A stretch of 64,000 nucleotides of DNA from Armillaria gallica (Eukaryota; Basidiomycota; Agaricomycetes; Agaricales; Physalacriaceae), in assembly GCA_037576215.1 (NCBI GenBank), contig JBANDB010000014.1:1116001-1180000 (forward strand). Reading direction: 5' to 3'. The translations under genes and the position numbers were made by a program. Under the pieces are notes generated by a model. That model ran no database searches, was not told where the DNA came from, and saw only the letters and a list, made by a program, of their open reading frames with translations. Shown one piece after another: positions 1-16,659 of the stretch. Position 1 is the first letter of the stretch; each line of letters opens with the position of its first letter.

Positions 1-991
1 CACTCGGCTTACCGACAAGATCCAAATCTTTGTCAAGGCTTTCCATAGGTTTACCGGGATTGTAAACATTGCGGTAGATGCGAGCGGCTAGGGCGGGAAG
101 ACGCGAGATGAGGTTAAGACAATCCTCAAGGGTTGCTTCCCAATACTCGGACTTTTTAATTCCCTTCTCGTAAGATGCTTGGAATAAACTGTCATGATTT
201 AATGCGGCGACACCCATTCCCAGCTGTGTCATTGGGTGCAGCGTTGCGGGCAAGCTATTTCATATCGAAAACGTTAGCCTAGACAAGCACAGCAGGGTAA
301 AGACTCACGAATCAATCAGTTTCTCGACATGGGCAGGTAGCGTTCCGCGCTCAACGAAGTCACGAGAAAGAGCACGCGTCTGGGCTTCAGACGGAACCTT
401 GCCGGTGAGCAGAAGCCAGAGCATGCTTTCAGCGATCATTTCTTTGCCTCCGGGAGCAGCAGGAAGTTGCTTCTGACAATCGGGAATGGACAGGCCATGG
501 AAACGAATCCCCTATGTGAATACCTGTCAGGGAACGAGGACATTGTCAAAGGAGGGTCATGCGTCACCTCTTCGGGATCCAGCACAGATGAATCCCAAAG
601 CATAGCCTTCAGACCTCTCATACCACCAATTACGTTCTCGACCTGATAGAAAAGACAGATACGTTGAGATCATGACTGATGGATAGCATCATGGGACCCG
701 TACCTTGACCTCTCCGATCGTTGTACCTGCATGTTGGGCTTTCTGAAGTTTGAACGACGAATTAGATGGTTTGGGGTCGCGACGAAACGTAAAGACAGCG
801 TACAATCCGCTTGAGTTGCTCTTGTTTAGCAGGAATGGTCTCCTTTATGGCGTCTTTGAGAGACTGCGACGATGAGTGAGCGCGTCGAACGGCGTGGTCG
901 TAAGTGGGGTTACCTGTGTGGAGAGGGATCTGGAGGAGAACCTAGCAGCGATAGGACGCGCTGGCATCCGGATACAAGTCTGGCGCATCAT
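1..991 (-). CDS. CIT1: Mitochondrial citrate synthase, N-terminal part (cut by left window edge)
   Basis: First enzyme of the TCA cycle; condenses acetyl-CoA with oxaloacetate in the mitochondrial matrix. Joined minus-strand exons give a basic presequence (MMRQTCIRMPARPIAARFSS), then citrate synthase blocks: SLKDAIKETIPAKQEQLKRI, GGMRGLKAMLWDSSVLDPEE, IRFHGLSIPDCQKQLPAAPG, WLLLTGKVPSEAQTRALS and LHPMTQLGMGVAALNHDS. At least five short introns interrupt the part seen. I chose the ATG at 991 because it opens the targeting peptide; an in-frame ATG further upstream lacks that character. The catalytic His/Asp region lies beyond the left edge, so mitochondrial citrate synthase versus 2-methylcitrate synthase rests on the N-terminal half only. 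It is divergent from the Sec66 gene, with about 356 bp between starts. Confidence 0.88.
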
Positions 992-1347
992 TTTGGATAC
1001 AGAGAAGGTGTAGAGAAGGTGGTGGTAGCGGTACAAGTTGCGGTGGGATGCGGGGGCCCTTTTTATACTGGAATTGTGCTTCAATGTTAACCCCAAACCG
1101 TGCCAGACTGCCCCGTTATAATCCGGGGTAATTGCAAAAACAAGGACCGGAGATACAACGGAGATATTTGCACATATGGGTATCTCGGACGTGCGTTCCG
1201 AACCACGTCATCAGGCTGTTGCCTTGGGAAGCAAGCATAGCCAAATAATCCTGGAATTACACGTTGGCAGTGGCCCGTATATGTTACCGCCAGCTGTCCT
1301 TGTCCCTCTAATTGCAACGCCATCAACGACGCGGACGCTTTTTGATA
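992..1347. promoter_or_regulatory. Divergent intergenic region between citrate synthase and SEC66
   Basis: This 356-bp gap separates two divergent start codons and so must hold both promoters. I see no strong TATA box and no recognisable operator; short open frames here lack coding character. Confidence 0.4.
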
Positions 1348-2228
1348 ATGGCCTCCATTCTCGTTCCTTTTGCATATATCATCGTTGTGTTCGGAGCCTT
1401 GTTCATCTTCAGTCACTATTACCGCAAACACACATCAGGTATTTCTTTCATCCACTCTTCTGACGGACGTGATAGGACTTACGTGACTGCGTAGCGCAGA
1501 CGTTTGAACCGTACTTTCCTTCGCACCCAGAACGAAATACCTATGTAACACTTCTCCAAAAAACCGACCCGCCAACTCCGGACGCGTTACTCAAAGCTGC
1601 TCTTGTCCGTCGAGCAGTCGCGGATGTACACAGAGTCATTCGCATTAGAGAGGACAAACCTGCACTTCAAAACCTGCTTCAAAAGGGCTCCGTGGGCGAT
1701 GAACTTTGGAACAGCTTGCTTGCCGCGGAAAGAGAACTCGAAGGCGAAGTTATGGAGGTAGTTACCGAGGCAAACTCTTTCCTGGAGGGCTGGGGCCAGA
1801 TGATATTTGGAACTGCCAATGAAATAATCGCCAACGATAAAATTCGGGCAACACTCGAGCAGATTCCGCAAAACAAGGCGGATTTGGGCATGTGTATATC
1901 CTGATTTTCCCTTCCAGATACTAACTTCTTGGTAGAAATGAAATACGGCGTGAAGGCACACCATTTTCCCACACTTCCCCCACCGGCGCCGGCAGCCCCT
2001 TCATCTACATCCCCCAAAACATCGGCGGTGTCGATAAGTACGACAAGCCCAAAGTCAACGAATGGTCTCCAACCGCCACCCCCCAGCAACAGCGCCGAAA
2101 GTATTGCCTCCAGCGATGGTGAAGGATCCCAAAAATCTCCTTCAAAGAGCGTATGTCATCCGACTATAGTCACGAGCACCACTAACCAAGTTGCTCGACA
2201 GGCTAAGAAGAATAAGAAACGGAAGTGA
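1348..2228 (+). CDS. SEC66: Sec66/Sec71-type subunit of the ER post-translational translocation complex
   Basis: Subunit of the Sec62/63 complex, which works with the Sec61 channel to import proteins into the ER after translation. The protein opens with one membrane segment (MASILVPFAYIIVVFGALFI), then the family core: YFPSHPERNTYVTLLQK, LLKAALVRRAVADVHRVIRI, EDKPALQNLLQKGSVGDELW and EVMEVVTEANSFLEGWGQ. The tail is Pro/Ser-rich and ends in a basic run (AKKNKKRK). Three introns: after HYYRKHTS, at 1888-1935 and before the basic end. The second keeps frame only if its donor is GC (joins DL to EMKYGVK); the GT options give a stop or the wrong frame. The start is the ATG opening the membrane helix. 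Family assignment is firm. Confidence 0.9.
1888..1935 (+). other. GC-AG intron in SEC66
   Basis: Donor GCATGT and acceptor TAG flank a 48-bp intron with a perfect TACTAAC branch site. Splicing joins codon G|AA (Glu) and restores the downstream frame that reads MKYGVK. The nearby GT alternatives give TAA or a wrong frame. Confidence 0.75.
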
Positions 2229-2439
2229 CGCTATTAAGGGTAGCACATTGATTATTTATTTCCCTACTGAAGTAGGACTTTGGCGCAATAATAATTCCAT
2301 GTTACATAGCAAAAGTTGAGAAATTTACTGTAATTGACAAGTGAGCGAGAAATGTACAATGATGGAGGGAGAGAAATAGCGTGAATGAGATGTGTAGCAA
2401 AGGTTCCCTGGCGAACGAAAACGCAAGACAGATCCATAT

Positions 2440-6766
<4,327 letters not shown>

Positions 6767-7582
6767 GCCCTGGAACAGGTAAATCTAAGGTATGGTCCCA
6801 GGCCTTGATTAATAAAGGACCTTTACAGCAAGACGACGATGGCAGAGTTGGAGAGACTGGATGTTAGATACGTAGGGTGTTGAGCCTGACAAAGTGACTC
6901 TCGAATTGCCACAATTGCTGACAAATGCCGTCTCCCGGCATCTTCCGGGTACAAACTGGTCCGTTTTCTGGGTTTCCTTTTCACTCTCAGCCACGATCCT
7001 TAAATTGTCTCGACAGGAAGTCCTCGTTTTTTACCAGGTCTTCGCCAGCCTTTCCGCTGTCTACTGTCGGTAATGAGTCAACATCGTGTAACAGAGGGCT
7101 TCTAGAGGGTGGTCGACTACTGCGCTCGTTTTGAAACCGGTGGTTAGGCGCTAGGATTGTCAGGTTTTCTGGCTATCCGAGTGCTATTTCACTCTCGATT
7201 GGCGCCGCCTCTTCGTTTTAGTTGGTCGCTGTCGCTTTTTGCTCTTCAATGACACTCGAACGAAGTAGGCTCACAGATGCCTAATGTGCTATAGTGTACT
7301 TAATCCTTTTGTAATCCACATAGTATAGAATTATATATACATACACGGCCTTTGCCCCAAAAAGATCACTCAGAAAAAACGTTTCAGACGTCGCCGGGAC
7401 CGTTACGGGCCCTGTACATCTGTGATCGGCTTGCTGGCTTGATGTCGCCTAAAGCGGGGTTCATTTGGGTTCGCCTCATGTCGATACCACCAACTTTGCC
7501 TTTTCCTCACTTTTTCTTTGCCGACTCGTCTTTTTTTCGCAGGGAAAGCGGCAGTCCAGTCCAAGATATCCAGGAGACTTGA
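6767..7582. promoter_or_regulatory. Divergent intergenic region (UBP15 / disordered protein)
   Basis: About 816 bp between divergent starts. An A/T-rich TATATATA-like tract lies near 7333, about 250 bp upstream of the plus-strand ATG at 7583, and may serve as a TATA element or part of a leader. A polypyrimidine-rich stretch precedes the ATG. No coding region is supported here; short open frames on both strands are incoherent. Confidence 0.35.
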
Positions 7583-10500
7583 ATGAAGAGTTTCTTTCAT
7601 CGCAAACATGTCCCAGAAGCACCAGCGCCAAAGTCGACTGTGAAGAAATCCGAACATCACAGGACCTGGCTGCCCACCGGCGGCGATTCATCTCGTCAGA
7701 AAACCTCGAGGCAGCCGGAGCCTACCGACCTTAGGCAAAAAATCGCCCAGGACGACGGCAAGCAACGCAGCACTCGACGACCATCTCCTCAGTCATTTCC
7801 CGTGTTGCATCTGTCTCATACCGCTGTGATCAGGGAGACACCTGTCACCCAAGGTTCAGCTGCGCCGCTCAGTTATCCTGCACCGCCCCCCGTTGTCCAG
7901 CCTCACGCGTCACGTCCTACAACGGCGAACAATGTCAATCCTGCGTTTCTTAAGCCACCAACCCCTGCACCGACAGCGAGACAACCGTCTACGACGCCAG
8001 GACCTTCAAGACCCAGCGGCCCAATGCCGCCTTCGAACATTGAGGTCAGCTCTTGGGTGAATTCCAAGCCGATCAGGCAGGGCCATTCTCGCATAAAGAC
8101 TGCTTCGAATCCCACGCATCCAGAGTTCTGGATGCCTCCCCAGGACTCAGCCAAGTCCCCCACTGAGAAACCCAGTGATAGACGCGGTCATTCACGTAGT
8201 CGGACTGACACCGCGGGTGTAATTGCCCCTCCAAACTCAGCCTTAGGACCAGATGCTGGACATACTTTACCTCGCAAGCACCGAGACAGGGCTGGTGACC
8301 AAGAGAAAGACAGAGGGAGGGATGCAAAGAAACCGAGCGAGCCGACCGAGGTTGGGATCCCGATAGCTGCATCGGCCTCGTCTAGGAAACACAGAGAAAG
8401 AGATGGCCGAGGGAGGGAGAAGGAGAGAGAACGGGAGAAAGATACCAAGAAAGCAGCAGAATTCCATGATCCAACAGGTTCATCTTCGCGAAGACCCGGA
8501 GAAAAGTCGAGCCATACAGACGACGAAGGTCAAAGGGCACGCGACAAGCTGGAGAAAAGCCGGGACAGAAGGAGGGAAGACGACGGGGAACGAGAGCGGT
8601 TGAGAGAGAAAGAGGATAGGCGAAAGGAGAGAATGCTGGAGACGGATAGACATTGGCACAGTGATTCGGAGCGATACAGGAAGGCTGAGAGTTCAAGACA
8701 TCCCAGTTCCGAAGTCCGGCAGTCTGAGAGAGAGAGAACGCGCCCGAGAGTTCGCGATTCTAGTAGAGCAATACCACCAGAACCCACACGAGAACCCGAG
8801 CACAAATTCCGTGGAGTTCCAGTCCCAACGCGTTCGTATGAAGAGGGTGATAGTTCAGATAGCTCTAAGCCTCTACATTTGGGGCACAGACACCGGCGAC
8901 ATCGAACTACGGACGAAGGAATAATTGTGGTAAGTTGCTCGGTGTCCTCCTTGAGATTACGTTGAAATTTTTACTAGAGAATGAAGGTCCATGAAATAGC
9001 TCCATCGAATTTGGGCCGCGAACCTCCCATTCGTCCTGTGTCTCCTTCTATGCTTTCGTCGTTTCAAGCCACTCCTGGCTCTCAGAGACCAACTCGTGAC
9101 GCGCTTCGCAAAGATGTAAGTACTTAATCTCCAATTTCTCAGCCTGCTGAACCCGAAGATAATGAAGGTTCCAGTCAATCCAACCAACGTCCTCAATGAG
9201 CGAAAGACCCAGCACTCAGTTCTTCCCTCCGTTGATAAACTGTCAAACGCTGCCGACATTAACGCTGTACAAGCTCCTCCTGGTATCGAAAAGCCTACAG
9301 TAGCTCTCTCTGGGATGTCACGCACTCCAGAGACATCGGGTACCCGTGAGCTGCAAGATAAAACCGAGGTGGTTACCTTCGTACCCGTGTCCAGATCGAC
9401 GCCTTCCGAAAGGCTTGTACCGGAACAACTGCCCGCTCAGATCTCGAGAACTGACGTTGTCGCACCCACACCTGTGCCCAGTGCACCCAGCACTCCCGTT
9501 TCTACCTCTCAACCCCAACCATCAATTCAGTCGGCAACACCCAAACCGTTGTCCGGTCTTCGAAGTTCGGAATCAAACGTCCAACAAACCTTATCATATG
9601 TACCCACAACCTCATCGACGCAGTCACAACCACTTGCCACAGTCACAACCACCAGTGTTGGGTTAGATTCAACATTCCGAGTTTCCAAGTCTGCGGCTAG
9701 GTCAAGCAAGGATTCCATTACCGCAAGAAATGTTCCTCCGTTGACTGCGAATGAGAAAGACAAGGCAAGGGGTTTCCATTACATCAGGTGGTGTAACTTT
9801 ATGGCGACTTTGTATAGGTAGTCCGTCTTGAACCCATATCTGGAACTCAAGATGGCCGAGCGCAAGCATACCCTGTCGCAACGGTAATCCAAGCATTACC
9901 AAGTACTTCGCAGTCCAATATCAGGGGACTATCACCTAAGAACTCGCCTACCGAAAAGCAAACCAGGGAAATCAATCCATCTTCTGTACCCATCACTTCA
10001 CAAGAACGCCAGATTAGTAACACCACCAACGGGAGTTCTAATAAACCCATATCTTCTCAGAATGATGTTGATGAGTCGCATCAGGTGTGTCCCAAGCCCA
10101 ACATTATCACCACTGTTATTGATGGGGCTTAGAAACACAAACGATTGAACAGTACGGGCGCTGTTGATACAAATCAGCAACAACTGTACTCCCCGGTTTA
10201 CGTGAACAAAGAGAATCTCAGTGCCAATCGTGCTAATGTACCATCAGTTACGCGTGTCGATGCCCGCATACCTGGTGCTGTACCTAATATGAACATTGGG
10301 CTTTCCATACCACGTTCATCTACGTCAATGGGCATGAGGCCACACAAAATGCCTAGCATTCCGATACCCCTCGCTACCTCTATCCAAACTTCCTCCGGGT
10401 CCTCGAATGCCGCCATTGGCGCATCTTTGCACCGTCCGTCTACTGCCGCTGGATATTCGCATACGCAAACATCTCAGTCCTTTCGGCCTGATAACACGCG

Positions 10501-13159
10501 CCCTCTAGCATCCGAGTTTCGTAGGGATGCGCTGCTAAATTCCCAAGCTCAGATTCGATCTCCTTCAGGAACTTCATCCATTGCTAATCAAGGTGATAAC
10601 AACGGCCAACGACATTCTCCTTCAGCTATTTCCGTGAATGATGTGGGCCGGATGAGGCATGATAGTTCCAGTTCCGCAGTCAACGTAGTTCCTGCTACTG
10701 AGAGACCTCCTCTGTTTCCTGTGGAGGCTCCTCCTGTTCGTCCTTCGCCTCAGTCGAGCAATTCTGCCTCAATGCAGGCATCTGGTACACCGAAACCTGC
10801 ACCGATGAATTTGTCGGTATCTTCGTTGTTGCCACAAAATACGGCAGTGGGCACGAATGCGTTTGCCGCGATGACCGGTGATGTACTGAATGGTATTGAA
10901 TTCGCTGCAGGGCTTCCATCTGTTCCTGAAACAGCTTCGCGTGGCGTAGGCCTGTCTAGGTCGACCAGTAACTCTGCGCTGAAGTCAGACACGAAGACAT
11001 ACGGTCTGTCCAGTAGTTCAACACCTGCACCTTCTGCACAGCCCAGTGTTACTACCACAAGAGTGCCAGCTCGTGACACGCCAACGCCTCGACCTGTATA
11101 CAGACACCCACGTTTAGCCGAGCTTTTGACTTCCACCCCTATCAAGCCAGTGGAGGTTCGTACTGAAGAATCACGCCCGCGTGAGGTAGATGAAATCAAG
11201 CCGTCATCCAAGCCGTACGCACCAGACGTTGCTGCGCATCCCCCTACGCCTATTCCGTATTCACCAAAACCTCCAAGTCCTTCGACCAGGTCTATACATC
11301 CTTCTTCCTCGAAAGTGACGCCTCCGTCGATATCTGAAGCCCAAGCACTCAGCCGATTTACGCAGTCCTCCCCCCAACGTCAGAGCAACGACCGTGGTGA
11401 CAACACCGTTTCTCAGCACATGATATCACGATCTAATGACCTATCTACGTCACGTCCATCCCAAACCAAACTTGACGTTGTTTCTACAGCACCGACCCCA
11501 ACATATACACCCGCTAACACAGCTAGCGTTAGTGCTCAAATCGCGGGGTCATCGGGAACGGTCGGGGGTGACAGACACACTAACCTGGAGAATCCATCAA
11601 GCAGTCGTGTGGCGAACAATATGATCTGGAACCCCACAGTACAATCTGCCACGAGCTCCCAAGCACCCAACCGATTTACGCAGTCCTCCCTCCAACGTCA
11701 GAGCAACGAACGTGGTGACAACACCGTTTCTCAGCACACGATATCACGTTCTAATGACCTAACCACGTTACGTCCATCCCAAACCAAACTTGACGTTGTT
11801 TCGACAGCACCGACCCCAACATATACACCGGCGAACACAACTAGCGTTAGTGCTCAATTCGTAGGGTCGTCAGGAACGGTCGGGGGTGACCGACACGCTA
11901 ACCTGGAGAATCCATCAAGCAGCCGTGTGGCGAATAGTATGATCTGGAACCCCACAGTACAATCCGCCATGAGCCCCACGGTAGCCCCGCAGTCCTCTAC
12001 CCGTACACAAGAGAGGACGGCACCTCAAGCACCCCATTCTACGACAACTCCCGCATCGTCTGCTGCAAATAGAACCTCCGGGAAAACGTACACTTCATAT
12101 AGTCAACGATATGGCGTGCCTTCAACCTCAACTTCAAATCTCGTCGCAGCTCCGGATAACGCTTTACCTATTCCTTCCACCACACAGACTTCTGATCCCT
12201 CGTATCCTTCCTCTACGCCAACATCGCAGCACCATCCACCTGCATTGCTATCACTGAATTATGTATCAGCGTCGCCTCAAGTGAATACTAGCTCTGCTCC
12301 CCGCCCAAGTAACTCTCGTCAAGAGTCCGGTTCGCGCTCAGGACATACTACTTCCCAATCTCCTGCCGTACCTGTGCATCCGAGTCCTGTTAGTCGAAAT
12401 CCATCGCAAGATTCCATCCTCAAGACACCGTCTTCACTCGCGCCGTCTGTTTTGAAGAGAACGCCGTCTCGCACATCGCTTTCTGCGTCGATGAGTTCTC
12501 AATCCCATGAAACTAAGAAGAAAGGCTTTCTTGGCATGTTCAAATCGAAAACGCCTCAGCCACCACAACCGTCGCAGCCTTCGCAATACGAGATTTGGAA
12601 GCCTTCAGAGCCTAGCGGTCCTCGTAAAAGCGAATCAAGATCCGCTGAGCCTACGTCTGATCATCGCGCTAAGCCGTTGGCATCTAGAGTCAAGGTGCCG
12701 CCGCCAGTCTCTGTGTCCAGGACTGTTGTTATCCGTGACGCCAATAACAAAAGCCCAGCGAAGACCAACTTCACCCCCTTCAAGCTCCTCGCGGCTGCAT
12801 CCAGGCGGCATCGTACTGTATCAGCTGCGTCGGCAGAGGCCGTCAATGGTACCGCGGTGCGTATGATTGCACTTTTCTGAGAGTCACCGCTGATTTTTCG
12901 ATAGCCAAATACAGTCGTAGGCTCTCCGACGGCATCCATGCATAGCCAGACCCCTTTGCAAGTTCCCCCCACTCGAGATCCTATGGTCGCGACGAGAGAA
13001 TGGCGTGAGCAAAATGCAGACAGTTATCGCAAGAGTGGCAAGAAAAATCGTCCGGGGGTGGTATTTGAGGTGGAGGAAGAACCAGCGGAAGATAGACCGC
13101 GCCTGAGGCAGACAAGATCCAGAGGGAGTCCCAGGGGAAGTCCAAAACATTCAAGCTAG
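7583..13159 (+). CDS. Large intrinsically disordered Ser/Pro/Thr-rich protein, function unknown
   Basis: Not recognised. Six exons joined in frame encode roughly 1,780 residues, almost all low complexity. Exon 1 (about 450 aa) starts with a basic MKSFFHRKHVPE and becomes a charged Arg/Glu/Lys/Asp block (RERDGRGREKEREREKDTKK) that could form single helices. The long fifth exon (10133-12856) is Ser/Pro/Thr/Gln-rich and carries a 106-residue tandem duplication. Near the C terminus is a basic short motif KKKGFLGMFKSK, a plausible membrane- or partner-binding amphipathic segment, and the last exon ends SRGSPRGSPKHSS. The intron at 9765-9817 has GC-AG ends. There is no enzyme domain or membrane helix. 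A cytoskeletal, polarity or signalling scaffold is possible but unproven. The start is the first ATG of the long open frame. Confidence 0.75.
9765..9817 (+). other. GC-AG intron in the disordered-protein gene
   Basis: Donor AAG|GCAAGG (close to the known GC-donor consensus) and acceptor TATAG bound a 53-bp intron. Splicing joins ...EKDK to VVRLEPISG, and that frame stays open through the next exon and across the following intron (10085-10132) into the long fifth exon. Confidence 0.75.
11341..11976 (+). repeat. Two-copy in-frame tandem duplication, 318-bp unit (106 aa)
   Basis: Copy 1 (11341-11658) and copy 2 (11659-11976) are nearly identical. Both encode RFTQSS.QRQSN.RGDNTVS, then KLDVVSTAPTPTYTPAN and NPTVQSA, with only scattered substitutions. 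The unit is a multiple of three, so the frame is kept. The high identity implies a recent duplication or gene conversion. Confidence 0.92.
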
Positions 13160-13674
13160 TACCCGGGAAGTATGATACTGTATCATATGTATATATAATG
13201 AGGATCTATGTATTGTATAACCTACGCATGTATTATTTAGCAGATGTCACCGTTATATTTTTGAACTCTAGTACTCCAGCTGATAGATGCGGACCGGATC
13301 CTTATGAGCTCAGATGCGCCCACCTCACTGCTGTATAAGTACTATAAGATTGCCGTGGCTATGAAGTATGCCTTTCGTCTGGATCTGAAGCACTAAAGAA
13401 ATATAACGAATCATCTGCATGTACTTTTTGCAGCGTGTTCATCGCGAGGTAATCTTTCTGCATGTAGAAAAAAGAAACATTATAAGTGATTTAAAGATGG
13501 AAGGATGCTACGATTGGCCGACTACGGCTAGGCCCTGATTTGAAATCGTCCGTGACAGACGCGTGACACATCGTGTGTGTGACTTTCAGCTCATCTCCAC
13601 TTTGTCTCCACTTCCCAGCACTTCCCTCACTTTCTGTTCCTATCAAATTTCTTGCGACTGTAGCCGGCACAAAA
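13160..13674. other. Intergenic region upstream of PRI2
   Basis: About 515 bp between the stop of the disordered protein and the primase ATG. The first part is A/T-rich with TATATATAA-like tracts near 13190, fitting a 3' processing region. The part before 13675 is pyrimidine-rich, as in fungal promoters. No gene is seen. Confidence 0.35.
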
Positions 13675-15513
13675 ATGTGGAAAGCCAGAAACCAGAAAGC
13701 TAGTACATCAACGTCAGGAGACTCAAAGTTTGGCATCAGCCATTCCGACCTCGTATACCCTCACAGGCTCAACTTGTGAGTGTGATTTAGTTGGAAATAC
13801 CAGCCTGGACTTATGCTCTCGTAGCTACGATACTCCTCCTCTTTTCGACGTGACTCTTGAAGAATTCGAAGGATGTGCCCTCGATCGGCTGCGAATCCTC
13901 GCAGAAATTGAGTCGTCTGCGGCGCGTAATCGGTCATGGGAGGAGACCAAAGCAGTGACCGCGTCGCAATGTCTCAAGTATCTGCCACTCAACGCCACAT
14001 CGGCCGAGAAGGTGGACAGGGATTCAGAGAGGCGGAAAGATCACCTAGGGCACTTTGTTTTGAGGCTTGCATTCTGCCGTTCGTACGTGTCGTGGCTATA
14101 ATTTCTTTTAAAAGCTGAGGAGTTGCAGAGAGGAACTTCGGCGACGGTTTGTTAAGGCAGAATCGACACTGTTCAAGATACGTTACGACACTGATGACTC
14201 GAAGGAACGGAAGAATTTTTTAAACTCGCGAGATTTTCGCTGGATAGCAGTACGAAAATTTCTCCACCTTCTTTCTAGTTGTTCTGTCACTGACCATAAT
14301 TTAGGTCGAGGATTCTGAAAAAGGAATGTATAAAGAGCAGCTTAAGGCTGCCTATCAAGGACTCAAATCTGAGTCGGATAGGCAAGCTGCATTTGTGGCT
14401 GATACCTTTTACAAGGTGTGGAGTCTGGCTCTTCAAAGGGAGTAGAGGCTAACGTTTGTTCGAAGGTGAAATGGACGCGTGTCCCGGATTTGATCGAACG
14501 GCGGAAGGTCTTTCTAAAGGGCGGTTGGGCCTACGTCCCTGGACGCGAACTGGCTAGTATCGTGTTCCAAGAATTCGAAGTGCAATTAAACAAAGCTCTG
14601 AACGTGCGCATCCTTATTAAATTCACACTTTGTTTGTTCTGATGGACATCAGATAACCGCCAAATCACTACCACGACTGGATGAGGATACACGTCTGGTC
14701 CCAATATTGAACAATCTGTCACAGGGGTTTTTGGCTGGTGTTGCATCAGACTGGAATGGAATGTCCTCTGAGTCGACGGGCGATGGCATCAAAGCCGAAG
14801 CAATTGACGATATGTCCAAGAACCATTTCCCTTTGTGCATGCGTGTTATGCACTCGAATTTGATGAAAGATCATCATCTCAAACACTTTGGTCGACTAAA
14901 TTATGGGCTCTTCTTGAAAGTACGTGCTTGCTTGATGTATTTTGCTCCACCTGTTCATGATCTCATCCGAGCAGGCTCTTGGAGTCACCATCGAAGAGGC
15001 CATCATTTTCTGGAGGAAATCTTTCTTGGGAGGGAAGGTCACGGAAGACAGATTTAACAAGGAATACAAGTACAACATTCGGCATTCGTATGGCTTAGAG
15101 GGTAAACGAGCTAACTATCCTGCCAAAACGTGAGTTCCTGTACGCTATTCTCCCAGCCTTTCCTGAAGCTTTCATATAGCTGCATGCAATTGCTACAAGG
15201 GAATGATGAATATGGTTGCCCGTATCGATACTTCACGCCCGATAACCTGCAAACCACTCTTCTGACGGCGTATGCGCCCTTGGGTCTGAAGTCAACAGAT
15301 CTCCCTGAGATCATGCATACCAAGAAGACGGAGCACTTTCACGTAGGATGCACCCGAGTTTTCGAAATCACCCACGGACATTGTGGGGTCAAGAAAGGTG
15401 AAGGTGTAGGAGATGGCGAAAGCGTTACTCATCCAAATCAATATGCTGCGCGGAGCATAGAACTGGAGAAGTCAAAGGTCGTCAAGTCGGAGGCTATGGA
15501 CGTGGACAGCTAG
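13675..15513 (+). CDS. PRI2: DNA primase large subunit (Fe-S protein)
   Basis: Regulatory subunit of the polymerase alpha-primase complex; it carries a 4Fe-4S cluster needed for RNA primer synthesis in the nucleus. The protein starts MWKARNQKAS and, after a first intron, reads YDTPPLFDVTLEEFEGCALD, a family block. The C-terminal iron-sulfur domain is clear: HFPLCMRVMH, HHLKHFGRLNYGLFLKALG, EAIIFWRKSF, YKYNIRHSYGLEG, EYGCPYRYF and GCTRVFEITHGHCG. These supply the expected cysteine ligands. About seven short introns; roughly 500 residues, normal for eukaryotic Pri2. The tail (KSEAMDVDS) is short and acidic. Start chosen at 13675 because the N-terminal frame joins smoothly to the conserved block (LNF|YDTPP). 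Confidence 0.93.
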
Positions 15514-15649
15514 ATTAATTACGATACCTATGGATTCCGCGTATTGTTTTCGCGACAGGTGACAGCCGGGAGCCTCGTGGAACGGTGTGTTTGTACTTGT
15601 CTGTATTTAAAGTCTTCCATCCATCTTGTCTTCCACCTCCTCTTTGGAC

Positions 15650-16479
15650 ATGAACCAAAGAAAACCCAAGTCCATGAATGCTCATGTTGTTAACGAGGAC
15701 AATGATGACTGCGATGTTCTTCACCGATACCCAGACTTTGACGGCCATTTCTCCCTTGTTAGGTAGATATCTGCCCTTGACTTTCTAACCATCCATAGTC
15801 TGACGACTTCTCTCTGTAGGAATTTCCGCCTTGCGGATCTGGTGACAATAATGAATGGAGTTTGCGGATCGCTTTCGATATTCTCATCAGCAAGATATCT
15901 CGTTACAAATGATCCAGACTACCTCTGGACTGCTCTTTGGTGTCCGTTAGCAGGGCTTATATTTGACTTCCTCGATGGGAAGGTGGCACGGTGGAGGAAA
16001 TCTAGTAGTATGTTGGGGCAGGAGCTGGATAGTTTGGCTGACCTGGTATGCCGTTGAATTATTGGTCTTGTGCCTTGACTCATCGCGCGCAGATCTCTTT
16101 TGGAGTCGCCCCTGCCCTGTTGGCGTTCGTCGTTGGGCTGCGAACATACCTTGACACCGTCATCCTCACCGGCTTCATATGCTGTGGACTCGCTCGCCTT
16201 GCCCGTTTCAATGCGACCGTCGCACTTGTTCCAAAAGACAATTCAGGCAAGGCTAAATACTTTGAAGGCCTCCCTATCCCCTCATCGCTGGTTCTTGTGG
16301 GCACGCTGTCGTTCTGGGTCAAAAAGGGGTGGATAGAAGGTCAAGAAGGGATTCCCTATGGAACCATTACACTGTGGGGCAGTGAAGGGGGTCGGGGCGA
16401 GCTGCATATGGTCAGCATAATTTTCGGGGCTTGGGCGGCAGCGATGGTCAGCAAGACGCTACGTGTTCCCAAACTTTGA
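15650..16479 (+). CDS. CHO1: CDP-diacylglycerol-serine O-phosphatidyltransferase (phosphatidylserine synthase)
   Basis: ER membrane enzyme that makes phosphatidylserine from CDP-diacylglycerol and serine. The CDP-alcohol phosphotransferase signature D-G-x2-A-R-x8-G-x3-D-x3-D is present as [10 protein letters not shown] followed by [10 protein letters not shown]. Other family blocks are [29 protein letters not shown], and [14 protein letters not shown], typical of Pss1/Cho1. Several hydrophobic helices follow ([33 protein letters not shown]). Two introns were placed (after FSLVR, and after LADL). About 240 residues, normal for a fungal PS synthase. It lies 136 bp after PRI2 on the same strand. 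A related enzyme, PI synthase, lies 5 kb downstream. Confidence 0.93.
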
Positions 16480-16659
16480 TGGTATACAGGACAAGAGTTT
16501 TCTTAGCACATTTTTTGAAAATCTGTATACGAATATATGCTCGGCGTCTGCTGAGGGTAATTGACTGCGATTTTGGTTCTGAATGTGACATGTTGTCACA
16601 CGGTGATTACAGACGCGTTTCTTTCTTACCCCCATCAAGTTGACGCGTCTGAGTGCATC

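Noticed and set aside
10750..11211. 153-codon minus frame
   Set aside because: Antisense of the disordered protein's long exon; composition reflects the opposite strand.
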